In this document: piece by piece, positions 8,010 to 18,400 of the stretch
How the letters are laid out: the number at the start of each line of letters is the position of its first letter
Position numbering within the stretch: the first letter of the stretch is position 1
Assembly: GCA_009929855.1 (NCBI GenBank)
Contig: RZZN01000016.1
Coordinates: forward strand, 1 to 64,000
Length of the DNA: 64,000 nucleotides
Direction of reading: 5' to 3'
Origin: Gammaproteobacteria bacterium
GTDB taxonomy: Bacteria > Pseudomonadota > Gammaproteobacteria > Chromatiales > Chromatiaceae
Notes under the pieces: model-generated
Database searches by the model: none
Told to the model about the DNA's origin: nothing
What the model saw: the letters and a program-made list of their open reading frames with translations, nothing else
Program-made: the position numbers and the translations under genes

Positions 8010-11000
8010 TCATCGAAGCAGCTCGGCGATGCGCGCGCAGGTTCCGGCGAACACCTCGATCGGCTCTGGCCTCGCGAAATAGTATCCTTGGGCGTAGCGA
8101 AAACCCATCCGTCGCAAGAGCCGCAGCTGCTCGGCGGTCTCGACCCCTTCGGCCACGACCTCGATGTCGAGACTCTTCCCGATGGCCAGCATCGCCTCGA
8201 CCAATGCGCGATCATTGCCATCCTCGGTCATGTCGCGCACGAAGCCCTGGTCGATCTTCATGCAATCCACCGGGAAGTGTTTCAGATAGGACAGGGATGA
8301 ATAGCCGGTGCCGAAATCGTCGAGATAGACCAGAAACCCCTCAGCGCGGACAGCGGCCAACCAGGTCTTGGCGCGGTCGGTGTCTCCCAGGAACACGCTT
8401 TCAGTGATCTCCAGCGCCAATGATCTTGGTGGAAAACCCAGCCGACGCGCCGTCTCGCGCAGCAGCGCCGGGGGTAGACCATCGGGGATCTGACGGCCCG
8501 AGACATTCAACGAAAAATAGAGGTCTTGCCCCCAGGTCCGACAGGCGACGATCTGCCGGCCGACGGTTTCCAGGATCCAGTGACCGATCTCGTTGATCAA
8601 TCCGATGTCTTCGGCCAGCGGGATGAAGCTGTCGGGCCTGACCATGCCATGCTCGGGATGCCGCCAGCGCAGCAGTGCCTCGGCGCCCGCCAAGCGGTTT
8701 TCCCGCAGATCGATGATCGGTTGGTAGAAGAGGACCAGCTCCTGTTGGGGCAGCGCCAGGCGCAGATCATTCTCCAACCGCCGACGTTGCTCGGCCGCGG
8801 CGGCCAGTGCCCGGTCGAAGACACGGATCTCGTTGCCACCCTCGGCCTTGGCCTGCACGAGCGCCAGGTCAGCGTTCAAGAGCAAGGCCGAGATCTCGCC
8901 ATCGGCGTCGCGCGGGAAAAAGGCCATGCCCAGACTGGCATGCAACCTCAGCCCGGTGCCGCCGATCGGATACGGCTGGCGCAGGGCGACCAGGAGTCGT
9001 TGCGCCAACAGTCGGGCATCGTCAACCGGCTCGAGATTGGGCACGGCCAGGGCGAACCGATCGGCCTCGAGTCGCGCGACCAGCGCGTCTTCCGGCACGA
9101 TGGCCGTCAGCCGATGCGCGATCGTCTTGAGGACGCTGTCGCCTGCCGGCATTCCGAATCCGTGATTGATCCGCTTGAATTCATCACAGTCCAGGATCAT
9201 GAGCGCGAAACCGTCCAGTTCCTGGCGCTCGCAGGCTTGCGCCAGCTCGCGCACCCGCTGCTCGAAACCGGCCCGGTTGGCGATCCCGGTCAGCCGATCG
9301 ATGGTGGCGAGCTGCAAGGCCCTGGACTCATTCTGCACGATGGATTGGCGCAGCCGCAGGTTCTCGATGGAGACCGCCATGGGTCCACAGAGCATCGACA
9401 GGATGTCGATCCGCTCGGCGGTGAAGGCGGCTCGCAACAGCCGATTCTCCAACGCCAGGAAGGCCGTGACCCGCCCTTGCAGCAGGATCGGCAAGGCCAT
9501 CAGGGCGCAGCGCGCCAAACCCGCGAAATGCGGATCGTCCCTGAACCGACTGTCGATGACGGCATCATCCGAGATGATCGGCAGACGGGTATTGAGCCCG
9601 AGCTGAAAGACCCCGCTCGAGATGATCCCGCGCTCGGTGGCCGCCGCCAGGCTCATCGGCTCCAGCCGGTCTTGGCCGCGCAATCCGCCCGCCAAGCGCC
9701 AGGCTCCGGTCTCCTTCTCGATCAGCAACCAGGCATCGGTCGCCCCGGTCAGTTGTCCGACCAGGGCCATGACCCGCTCGGCCAGACGCTCCATCGAGGT
9801 CTCCGCCGTCAAGGCACGCGAGGCCCGCAGCAGCGCCTCGTGATCGAGCGCGTCGGCACGCTGGTCGCCGAGTGACGAGACCCGCACGGTATCCAGGACA
9901 GCGAGCCCCTCGCGCATCGCCTGTGTCTTGCCGTGCGCACCCCATCTCAGATAGAGGGTATGGGCCCGCGCCAGCAGCGCCCGCCCCGCATGGTCTTGAC
10001 CGTGACGCTGGTGAAAGCGACCCGCGCGCTCGGTGATCAATGCCTCGTGCCAGGGACGCTGGTGAGCACGCGCCCGGCGCATGGCCTGCTCGAAGGTCTG
10101 CAAGGCCGCCCAAGGCTGCTCGATCAGATCCAGCCGTTCGGCCTCGACCAGGTCATGGAGATGCGCGAAATTGACCGGCGCCGCGGCGGCGCGCTCCGCC
10201 AGCCAGGTCTGATGCAGGCTCAAGGTCTCCAAGAGTCGGGCGGCCTCGGTCGCGCCCGCGGCCGCGCGGATCTGGCCGATGAGTGCCAGCGCGCGCAGCA
10301 GGTGGGCCAGCGCGGAGGGATAAAAGCAGGCAATGTGTGGGGTGAGCGCCATCCCTGCCTCGGCATGCCGGATCAGACTCGCCTCCTCGTCGAAGAGCGC
10401 GGCGGCCAAGGCCCGGTAGATGTGGAAATAGGCTTGCGCCATGGCATTGCGCGCGATGTCGGCTTGGTGTGCCGTCTCAGTGAATTCGGCGTCATCGAAA
10501 CAGCCCGGTCGACTGGTCTGTCCGGCCAGTGCGCGCAGCAGCTGCCTGAAGCTGAGGAAGGATTGCTCGGCGTGCCGATTGCCTGTCTTGGCCGCGAAAC
10601 CCAGTGCCGCATCGGTCTCCGCCCGCATCGTCTCGAGCTGGGCGCAGGTATCGAGCAGCGCGGGCTGGGTCGTGAAAAAGGTATAGCAGCCCAGCTCCAG
10701 ATCGCCGCCGCGCAGACAGCCATCGAAGGCGGCGCGAGCATGGTCGATATCCTCGTTCAGTGGATTGAACCAGTGGCTGTTGAGCAGGCCGAATTGCTGA
10801 CGGGCGCGCGTGGTCTCGATCCCCGGCGCGCGCGCCTCTCCGGCGGCCAAGGCCATGCGGGCGGCCTGGTAGCCGGTCGCATAGTCGTTGCGGAATGCGG
10901 CGGTGCCGACGATGACCGAGCTGGCTGGATACAGGATGGCGGCGCAGAAGCCCTGCTCGATGGCCAGCCGCAGGGCCCGCAAGGCCACCCACAGGGCCAG

Positions 11001-13742
11001 CATCGGCTGATCGAAAAAGGCCGCCGGAATGACACGATTCATCAAGGCGGCGGCACCCAGGAGTCGCTCATCCGTCATGGGCGCGCTCTCGGGCAGGCGC
11101 TCCAGTGCGCCATCCGCGGCATGACGGTAGAAGGCCTCGATCTCCTGCTCCAGATGGGTCGTCAGATCCGCTTGCGGCAAGCCGACCCCCAGTCCATCCA
11201 GCATGGTGCCGGCGAGGCGGACCGCGTCGGCATAGCGGGTCCGATTCGACAGACTGGCAATCTGGATACCGGCGGATTCCACGAGCTGCACGGGCTCTCG
11301 GGCATGCGCCGCCAAGCGCGCGTAGACCTCGTCTGACTCGGCATGACGCGACAGACAGTAGAGCACCCGATGGAGCTCGACATGGAGGCTCAAGGCCGCG
11401 GCGGGCTGTTGCTCCCAGGCCTGGTCAGCGGGCGTGTCCGGACTCGTCAGTTGGTCGATGGCCAGGCGCAGAAAATGCTCGGCCGCGGCATAGGATCCAG
11501 CCAGACGGGCCTGCCGGGCGGCATCGCAGCAGAGCTCTCGGACACGCTCGCTCTCGACCGGCTCGAGGATCAAGGGTGCCGCTGCCGCATAGTGCTCGGC
11601 GGCGCTGAAGCGATGGTCCGGCGCCTCGCCGGCCAGCGCCAAACGCCTCGCCATGGCCAGATGGATCTGCTGGCGCTGCTCGCGAGCGCGCAATCGGTAG
11701 GCCGCCTGCTGCATCCTGTCATGCGCGAAGCGCACCGAAACCTCGGGATCGGCTCGATCGAAGCGGACGGCATGGGTGGTCTCCAGGACGCCCTGCTCCA
11801 GTGCCTTGGTCAGCTCGCGCGCGAGATCCGCCGCCGTCCTGCCGGTCGCCAAGGCGAGTCGACCCAATGTCCAGGCATGGCCCAAGCCGGCGGCCGCGAC
11901 CAGCAGATCGGCCACCGGCTCGGCCCATTCGGCCAGGCGCTCGGCGAGGAAATCGACGACGTTGGCGCTGACCGGGTAGGCGGCGATCGCCTCGGCATCC
12001 CAGCACCAGCGACCCTGACGCGGATCCGGCCAGAGTACGCCATCGTCGTGGAGGCGGTGGATCAGCTCGATGGTGAAGAATGGATTGCCGTTGGTCTTGG
12101 CAAAGACGCTGCTCGCCAGCGGTTGCGCCTCGTCCGGAGAGATCCTCAGCATCTCGGCGAGCAGGGTGTCGAGGTCAGCTCCAGTCAGGCTGGCGAGGGT
12201 CAGGGCAAGCGGCGGCTCGCCACTGGCGGTCGGCTGACGCAGGAGGCGCAGCAGCGGATGTTCGGCCTCAACCTCCTGGTCGCGATAGGCCCCGATCAAT
12301 AGCAGTCCGCTGAGCTCAGCGTCCCCCAGCACGTCAGTGATGAACTGCAAGGACGGCGCATCGGCCCATTGCAGGTCATCGAGAAAGACCACCAGTGGAT
12401 GATCGGGCCCGGCAACCACGCGTATGAGCGCGACCAAGAGTGCGCGCAGGCGCAACTGGTCCGCGATGGGCTCCAGCTCGGGTACGGGGGGGAGTGGACC
12501 CAGAAGCATCGCGAGCTCGGGGACGACCGCGAGCAGCGCGGCGGCATCCGATCCGAGGCCGGCCAGGATCCGCTCACGCCACTGGTCGACCCCTGTCCAG
12601 GGATCAGCCAGCAAGAGCTGGCAGAGCTGAGCCAGACTCCGCGCCGGAGCAAGGAAAGGGCGATCGGGCTGAAACTGCTCGAACTTGCCATGGATCATCA
12701 GACCCCGCCGTACGCTGACCGAGCGATGGATCTCTTGAATCAGTGAGGTCTTGCCGACGCCGGAATAACCGGCGACGAAGAGCCCACGCACGCCGCCTTT
12801 GGTCACCTCATCGAAGGTCGCCAGCAGGGTCTCAAGCTCGCGGTCACGCCCGTAGAGTCGGTGCGGAGGGCGTGGCGCGAGCGGTAAATCGCGGGTTTTC
12901 AGCTGGATGAGTGCCAGTGGCCGACCCTCGGCCAGCGCGAGACGCAGCTGACCCAGATCATGCGCCAGCCCCGCCGCGCTCTGATAACGCTCGTCCGGCT
13001 CCTTGGCGAGCAGCTCGAGGATCACCTCGGCGACGCGCGGATGCAGCCAGGGCGCGCGCTCCTGCGGTGGCTGCGGTGGGCGGGCCAGATGGGCATGCAT
13101 CAGCGCCAGCGGATCGGACTCATCGAATGGCGGGGTCCCGGTCGCCAGCGCATAGAGTGTGGCGCCCAGCGAATAGAGATCGGTGCGATAGTCGACCGGC
13201 CGATTCATCCGCCCGGTCTGCTCGGGGGAGAGATAGGCGGGGGTGCCGAGCACGCGATCGGGATGGGTGAATTCGGGGTGCTCATCGGCAAAGGTGGTGG
13301 CCAGATCGAAGTCGATGATCTGGACCTGCCAATCGTCCGGCCGGATCAAGAGATTGGTTGGGTTGATGTCTTTGTGGATGATGCCGCGCCCGTGCAGCGC
13401 CGCGAGCTGCTCAGCCAGCGCCTCGGCGATGCCGAGAAAGGTCTTCAGATCGACCCGGCCAAGTCGACCGGACTGCTCCAAGGTGACGCCACCGAAATCA
13501 GCGACGGCCAGCCCGTCGCCATCGAAGCGCACCAGCCGCGGCAAACCGGGGATCGTCAGCAGACGTTGCAGGATGTCGATTTCGTGATCCAGCGCCCCCC
13601 GGCCGGCATCGGCATTGCCCCATGCCTGCTTGACGATGAGCGGACCATGCACGGGATCGACCGTGCGCATGACCCGATGACTCAACCCCTGATAGATGAG
13701 GATCTCAGGACTCTGCCGAGGATCTTGATCCACACGATCCAT
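8010..13742 (-). CDS. Giant multidomain sensor: Ser/Thr kinase-like, AAA ATPase, helical repeats, GAF, degenerate GGDEF, EAL
   Basis: About 1910 aa. In order: a protein-kinase-like domain with HKDINPTN (about residue 122) and DFD in place of DFG; a predicted AAA/STAND ATPase with GYSGVGKTSL (about 326); roughly 800 residues of helical, TPR-like sequence; GAF (about 1310-1460); GGDEF (1475-1645), where the signature reads LEADR so cyclase activity should be lost; and EAL (1660-1900), where EALLR, LEITES, DDFGTGYSS and AEGVE are intact. The likely output is cyclic-di-GMP hydrolysis, controlled by ligand binding and perhaps phosphorylation. The protein is probably cytoplasmic; no membrane segment is obvious. 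Start is uncertain: 13742 and 13769 are both possible, 13928 less so. Its TGA touches the accessory operon, which runs in the same direction. Confidence 0.88.
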   Translation of the reverse strand: MDRVDQDPRQSPEILIYQGLSHRVMRTVDPVHGPLIVKQAWGNADAGRGALDHEIDILQRLLTIPGLPRLVRFDGDGLAVADFGGVTLEQSGRLGRVDLKTFLGIAEALAEQLAALHGRGIIHKDINPTNLLIRPDDWQVQIIDFDLATTFADEHPEFTHPDRVLGTPAYLSPEQTGRMNRPVDYRTDLYSLGATLYALATGTPPFDESDPLALMHAHLARPPQPPQERAPWLHPRVAEVILELLAKEPDERYQSAAGLAHDLGQLRLALAEGRPLALIQLKTRDLPLAPRPPHRLYGRDRELETLLATFDEVTKGGVRGLFVAGYSGVGKTSLIQEIHRSVSVRRGLMIHGKFEQFQPDRPFLAPARSLAQLCQLLLADPWTGVDQWRERILAGLGSDAAALLAVVPELAMLLGPLPPVPELEPIADQLRLRALLVALIRVVAGPDHPLVVFLDDLQWADAPSLQFITDVLGDAELSGLLLIGAYRDQEVEAEHPLLRLLRQPTASGEPPLALTLASLTGADLDTLLAEMLRISPDEAQPLASSVFAKTNGNPFFTIELIHRLHDDGVLWPDPRQGRWCWDAEAIAAYPVSANVVDFLAERLAEWAEPVADLLVAAAGLGHAWTLGRLALATGRTAADLARELTKALEQGVLETTHAVRFDRADPEVSVRFAHDRMQQAAYRLRAREQRQQIHLAMARRLALAGEAPDHRFSAAEHYAAAAPLILEPVESERVRELCCDAARQARLAGSYAAAEHFLRLAIDQLTSPDTPADQAWEQQPAAALSLHVELHRVLYCLSRHAESDEVYARLAAHAREPVQLVESAGIQIASLSNRTRYADAVRLAGTMLDGLGVGLPQADLTTHLEQEIEAFYRHAADGALERLPESAPMTDERLLGAAALMNRVIPAAFFDQPMLALWVALRALRLAIEQGFCAAILYPASSVIVGTAAFRNDYATGYQAARMALAAGEARAPGIETTRARQQFGLLNSHWFNPLNEDIDHARAAFDGCLRGGDLELGCYTFFTTQPALLDTCAQLETMRAETDAALGFAAKTGNRHAEQSFLSFRQLLRALAGQTSRPGCFDDAEFTETAHQADIARNAMAQAYFHIYRALAAALFDEEASLIRHAEAGMALTPHIACFYPSALAHLLRALALIGQIRAAAGATEAARLLETLSLHQTWLAERAAAAPVNFAHLHDLVEAERLDLIEQPWAALQTFEQAMRRARAHQRPWHEALITERAGRFHQRHGQDHAGRALLARAHTLYLRWGAHGKTQAMREGLAVLDTVRVSSLGDQRADALDHEALLRASRALTAETSMERLAERVMALVGQLTGATDAWLLIEKETGAWRLAGGLRGQDRLEPMSLAAATERGIISSGVFQLGLNTRLPIISDDAVIDSRFRDDPHFAGLARCALMALPILLQGRVTAFLALENRLLRAAFTAERIDILSMLCGPMAVSIENLRLRQSIVQNESRALQLATIDRLTGIANRAGFEQRVRELAQACERQELDGFALMILDCDEFKRINHGFGMPAGDSVLKTIAHRLTAIVPEDALVARLEADRFALAVPNLEPVDDARLLAQRLLVALRQPYPIGGTGLRLHASLGMAFFPRDADGEISALLLNADLALVQAKAEGGNEIRVFDRALAAAAEQRRRLENDLRLALPQQELVLFYQPIIDLRENRLAGAEALLRWRHPEHGMVRPDSFIPLAEDIGLINEIGHWILETVGRQIVACRTWGQDLYFSLNVSGRQIPDGLPPALLRETARRLGFPPRSLALEITESVFLGDTDRAKTWLAAVRAEGFLVYLDDFGTGYSSLSYLKHFPVDCMKIDQGFVRDMTEDGNDRALVEAMLAIGKSLDIEVVAEGVETAEQLRLLRRMGFRYAQGYYFARPEPIEVFAGTCARIAELLR

Positions 13743-13750
13743 ACCTGTGT

Positions 13751-14083
13751 CTACTTGTCGGCCCACCATTCTACGAGATCCCGAATCCGGCCAACAGGTG
13801 CCGAAGGGATTGGCCGACCGCGCCGTCGAGTCTCGACGCGGCCATCGCGTGACTCTGCGCGTCGGGGGGCCGGAATCAGGGGTCTGGCTTGATCCTGCCC
13901 ATGCGGACGCCGCAGCTTGTCCAACCACTCAGGTGGGGCCGCACGGCGAGCACGCGCCAGCATGATCTGGCGCAAGCGCGCGCGGATCTGCTCTAAGGGC
14001 AGATCTTGGGCGGGATCGATGACCTTGGGGATGGCCCAGTCGCCGCGACACCCAGCAGGAGCACACTCATCAATGCATACCAA
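13751..14083 (-). other. Possible small open frame in the 250-base gap before the giant sensor
   Basis: A 110-codon frame overlaps the 3' end of the membrane-protein gene and ends just before the giant sensor's start. Its middle (about residues 25-60) is amphipathic and Arg/Leu-rich with an EWLDKLR segment, which reads more like protein than a random GC-rich frame. No ribosome-binding site or family was recognised. It may be a small gene, a frameshifted extension of the membrane protein, or chance. Confidence 0.22.
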
Positions 14084-15249
14084 CCGTAGAATATCGTGGT
14101 GAAACGGCCAGACTCATATGAATGGAACAAGATGGCGATCAGTATGGGCAGGAGCAACATCCAACCACAGACCAAGGCCAGTTGCTGAGTGTCTCGCGCT
14201 CGCCATCCGAGATAGGAACCGACCATGAACAAGCATCCTGGGATGAGGATGCTCGCATAGGGAAGGATGTGCTCGTAGAGCTGATATCTTTGTTGGATCG
14301 CCAAGGGGGTGAACCCATCGAGATCCCAGAGCAGGAATGGCAGCGTGACCAAGACAAACCCCAACGCCACCCAAGAGCCGACTCCGAGCAATTCACGCCA
14401 TCGGTGGCGACCGATGAAATGGCACGACACGGGCACTAGGGTCAACCAAAACAGACCGCGCCAGGACAAGGCCACGCCCAAGACCAGCGCAAGCAGCCAG
14501 GCATTGCGTCGACCCGGATCTTGGATGAGCAAGAGCAATGGCAAGGAGACCCAGACCGCATTGGCCAAATGATCACCACCAGTGATGATCTCGGCGCTCA
14601 TCACAGGTGCCAGCACCAGTAGCCAAACCATGAACCTTGCCGCATCCTCACGGCTTCCCCAATACCACTCGAGCCCACGATAGGCAATGCCAAGGCTGAT
14701 CAATGACAGCCAAGCCGCTGATCCAAGCACCAGGATGACTGGCATGGCAATCATGAAGGCACCAGGCATGGGACCGATCGGATTACCCTCCGCCGGGCAA
14801 CCCGAGTGCACTCCAGACTGCGCGAAACAGTCATACGGGAACAGCCCGGAACGGATCGCGTCGACCCCGATGTCGATCGCCTCGTCGCGATCACTATGAA
14901 ATCCCAAGGCCCCTGAATCCGCCCGAGGATAGACAAGGATGAATGCCAGGATCAACAGGATGAACAAGGATCGCCAGAGCAGGGTCCAGGACAGGTTGGT
15001 ATTCCGCTGAGACCCACCAAGGTCAAGACGGTAGCCCGCGCCGAGATAGACCAGATAGCCAAGCAACAGGACGCACGCGACCCAGCCTGCCGATCCATTG
15101 TGAGACGGCATCATCACGGCGACGACCCGCTCCAGCACAGCCATTGTTGTCACCAGCAGCGCCAACAGAAAGGACAGCCGAGCCAGCTTGGTCGTCGTCG
15201 ATGTCTCGACGGGTTGCGCCTTGAATCCACCCATGCTGTCAAGCCCCAT
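13993..15249 (-). CDS. Polytopic integral membrane protein, possibly GT-C glycosyltransferase-like
   Basis: 418 aa with roughly ten hydrophobic segments from residue 25 onward. After the second helix pair is a soluble loop with HSDRDEAIDIG and SGLFPYD, an acidic first-loop pattern like that of polyprenyl-phosphate-dependent GT-C glycosyltransferases. That assignment is only structural resemblance; I do not recognise a specific family. An alternative ATG at 15234 is possible and has a GGGG run upstream. The gene stands between the giant sensor and a divergently transcribed protease, with no obvious functional link to either. The C-terminus ends in a short Pro/Ser-rich tail. Confidence 0.75.
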   Translation of the reverse strand: MGLDSMGGFKAQPVETSTTTKLARLSFLLALLVTTMAVLERVVAVMMPSHNGSAGWVACVLLLGYLVYLGAGYRLDLGGSQRNTNLSWTLLWRSLFILLILAFILVYPRADSGALGFHSDRDEAIDIGVDAIRSGLFPYDCFAQSGVHSGCPAEGNPIGPMPGAFMIAMPVILVLGSAAWLSLISLGIAYRGLEWYWGSREDAARFMVWLLVLAPVMSAEIITGGDHLANAVWVSLPLLLLIQDPGRRNAWLLALVLGVALSWRGLFWLTLVPVSCHFIGRHRWRELLGVGSWVALGFVLVTLPFLLWDLDGFTPLAIQQRYQLYEHILPYASILIPGCLFMVGSYLGWRARDTQQLALVCGWMLLLPILIAILFHSYESGRFTTIFYGWYALMSVLLLGVAATGPSPRSSIPPKICP

Positions 15250-15465
15250 TCAATCACCCACACATCCTGCAACCTCTTGTCCCGCAAGATGATCGCGCGC
15301 CACCCTCATGCAACGCGCAAATGCCGCGATTGCTGCTAGAGTTGATGAGGCGGGCACCATTCACCCGCGACCCGATCACCGGTACCCGTTGGCAGACCAA
15401 CGCCGGCTGGCCTTGAGCTCCAGCCTCGCGCATCACACCCAGATCCGCTCGAGAGGAGAACACTC

Positions 15466-18400
15466 ATGGAGCGCACCTTGAAAGTCTTCTGCTCGGGTCC
15501 CGAGCAGGATCGCCTTGCCGCACAGATCCCGGTGCTGGAGCGCTATGCCGGCTTCGTGCTGACCCGCCTGCCCGAGCAGGCCGCACAGGCGCTGGGCAGC
15601 CGCTACCCGCTGGAGGATATCACCGACCAATTCCAGATCCCGATCGGTGAGCGCCGGATCGATACCGACCTGCCCCGGGTCGAGGCCAGCGGACGGACCC
15701 GCACCCACCCGGACTACAAGGGCGAGCGTCAGCTGACCCCAGGCGAGCACCATTACCTGGTCCAGTTCATCGGCCCGATCAAGCCGGAATGGCTGACCGA
15801 CGTCGAGGCCGTGGGCGGTGGTCTGCGCGAGCCCCAAGCGGCTTTCAGTTATCTGGTCAAGGCCGATGAGCAGGGCATCGCCCGGATCGCGGCACTGCCA
15901 TTCGTGCGCTGGACCGGCCACCTCAGCCACCGCGACCGGATCGCTCCCTCCGCTCTCGCCGGTGCGGAGCGCACGGCGGACGAGGTCGGTGCCGAGCTGC
16001 CACGCACCCGAGTGCTGCCGGGGCTCTATTCGGTCTCATTCTTCGATCCAGACACACTCGAGCAGGCCCGAGAAGCGATCGGCGAGCTCGGCTTCCAGAT
16101 CCTCCAGGTCGATCCGAATACACGCATCATGATCGTTGAGGCGCCGGCGGCCAAGGGCCGACTCAAGGCCATCCGCGCACTCTCCGCCGTGCACGGGGTG
16201 CGCATGATCCGCGAGCAACGTCTCAAGCGCACCAGCAACGATATCGCGCCGCGCCTGATGGGCGCGACCCGCACGCTCAGCGCCAACGGGTTGGGACTCG
16301 ACGGCGCCGGTGAAACCATCGGCGTCTGCGACACCGGCATCGACACCGGCGACCCGGCCACCCTGCATGCGGATTTCCGTGGCCGGTTGGCCTGGGTGCG
16401 GAGCTATCCGATCGGGGACTCGTTCAGACCCTACATCGACAACCCCGGCGGCGACGACGGCCCGGCCGACCTCGACTCCGGCCATGGCACCCACGTGGCC
16501 GGCTCGGTGCTCGGGGACGGGACCGAGAGCCTGGGACTGAGCGGACTCGAGGGGCCGATCCGGGGGCTGGCCCATCAGGCACGGCTGGTCTTCCAAGCGG
16601 TCGAGCAGGAGATGAAATGGAAGAACCCCGCCTACTACCAAGAGATCGGACGCTTCCTGCTCGCCGGGATCCCGGACGACCTGGGGACACTGTTCGGCGA
16701 TGCCTATGACCATGAGGTCCGCATCCACTCCAATTCCTGGGGTGGCGGCGATCCGGGTGAATATGACGATCAATGCGCGCAGCTCGACCGCTTCGTCTGG
16801 GAGCACCCCGACTTCTGCGTGCTGGTGGCCGCCGGCAATGACGGGACCGATCAGGATGGCGACGGCCGGATCAATCCGATGAGCGTGACCTCGCCGGCCA
16901 CCGCCAAGAATTGCATCTGTATCGGTGCCTGCGAGAACGAGCGTCCTCGCTTCAACTCGGAGCGTTACGGTGACTGGTGGTCCAGCGACTATCCGGTGGC
17001 CCCCTACCACACCGATCCGATGGCGGACGATCCCGATCAGGTGGTGGCCTTCAGCAGTCGCGGCCCGACCAAGGACGGACGCGTCCGTCCAGATTTGGTG
17101 GCGCCCGGTACCTTCGTACTCTCCACCCGCTCGAGCATGATCGCACCCAACAACAACGCTTGGGCGGCCTTGGCGTCTTCGCGCAAGTACTTCCACATGG
17201 GCGGGACCAGCATGGCCACGCCCCTGGCCGCGGGCGCAGCGGCATTGGTGCGCCAATTCTTGCGCCGGGACCAAGACATCGCCAGCCCCTCGGCGGCCTT
17301 GATCAAGGCGGTGCTGATCGCCGGGGCACGGCGGCTGCCTGGGATCGCGGCCGCTGGCACCCAGCTCGATGACGAGCAGGGCTTCGGGCGGGTCGATCTG
17401 GACGCCAGCCTGGCGCCCCCCGCACCGGCACGGGCCCTGTATCTGGATCTGACCACTGGGCTCGCCACCGGCGAGGTCTGGTCACGAGAGCTGGAGGTCA
17501 CGAGCTCGGATGTGCCACTGCGGGTGGTCATGGTCTACAGCGACTACCCCGGCGAGCGTCTGGTGAACAACCTGAACCTGCTCCTGATCGGACCGGATGG
17601 GCGTCGCCACGTCGGCAACGGCGGTGGCGATGGAGCGCTGACCATGGACTCCACCAACAATATGGAGCTGGTCCAGATCCCGGTGCCCCAGCCCGGCACC
17701 TGGCGCATCGAGGTGGTCGCCTCGAACGTCCCCCGGCCTACCCAGCCATTCGCGATGACGATCATCGGCCCACTCGGCACCCACGATGAGGACGTCAACG
17801 CGCCCACGCCGATCCGCGCCGAGAGTCACCCCGAGCTCGCGATCCCGGACAATGATCCGGGCGGTGTCGCGGACGCGATCACACTGACCCATCCCGGCAA
17901 CCTGATCAGCGTCGCGGTGACCCTGGATATCCGTCACACCTACATCGGCGACCTGGTGGTCACGCTGATCGCACCCGACGCGACCCGGGTGATCCTCCAC
18001 AGTCGGCAGGGCGCCAGCGCGGACGATCTGCGCAAGCGCTATGACGTGCACAGCACAGCCGGTCTGGCAAGCCTGGCCGGCAAGCCGATCGCCGGTGCGT
18101 GGCGGCTGACGATCGCCGATCTGGCGCAACGCGACCTGGGGACGCTGCGCGGCTGGAGCCTGGAGATACTGCCGGAGGCCAGCGGCTGGGAAGAGCTGGC
18201 CGCGACCCCGGGCATCGGCATCCCGGACAACGACCCGCGGGGGATCTCGGACAGTCTGGTGACGACGCGCTCGGGAGTCATCAAGGAGTTGGAGGTCTCG
18301 GTGGACATCACCCATACCTGGATCGGCGACCTGAGGGTGACGCTGACCAGCCCATCGGGCACGACCGCGGTCATCCACCAGCGCAGCGGGGGCAGCCGGG

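Noticed and set aside
8526-11336. Long plus-strand open frames (449 and 467 codons) opposite the giant sensor
   Set aside because: They mirror the sensor's coding strand; their translations are rich in Arg/Gly/Gln/His with no domain, as expected for antisense frames in GC-rich DNA.
16036-17274. 412-codon minus-strand frame opposite the subtilase
   Set aside because: Antisense shadow; the plus strand has catalytic motifs over the same bases.
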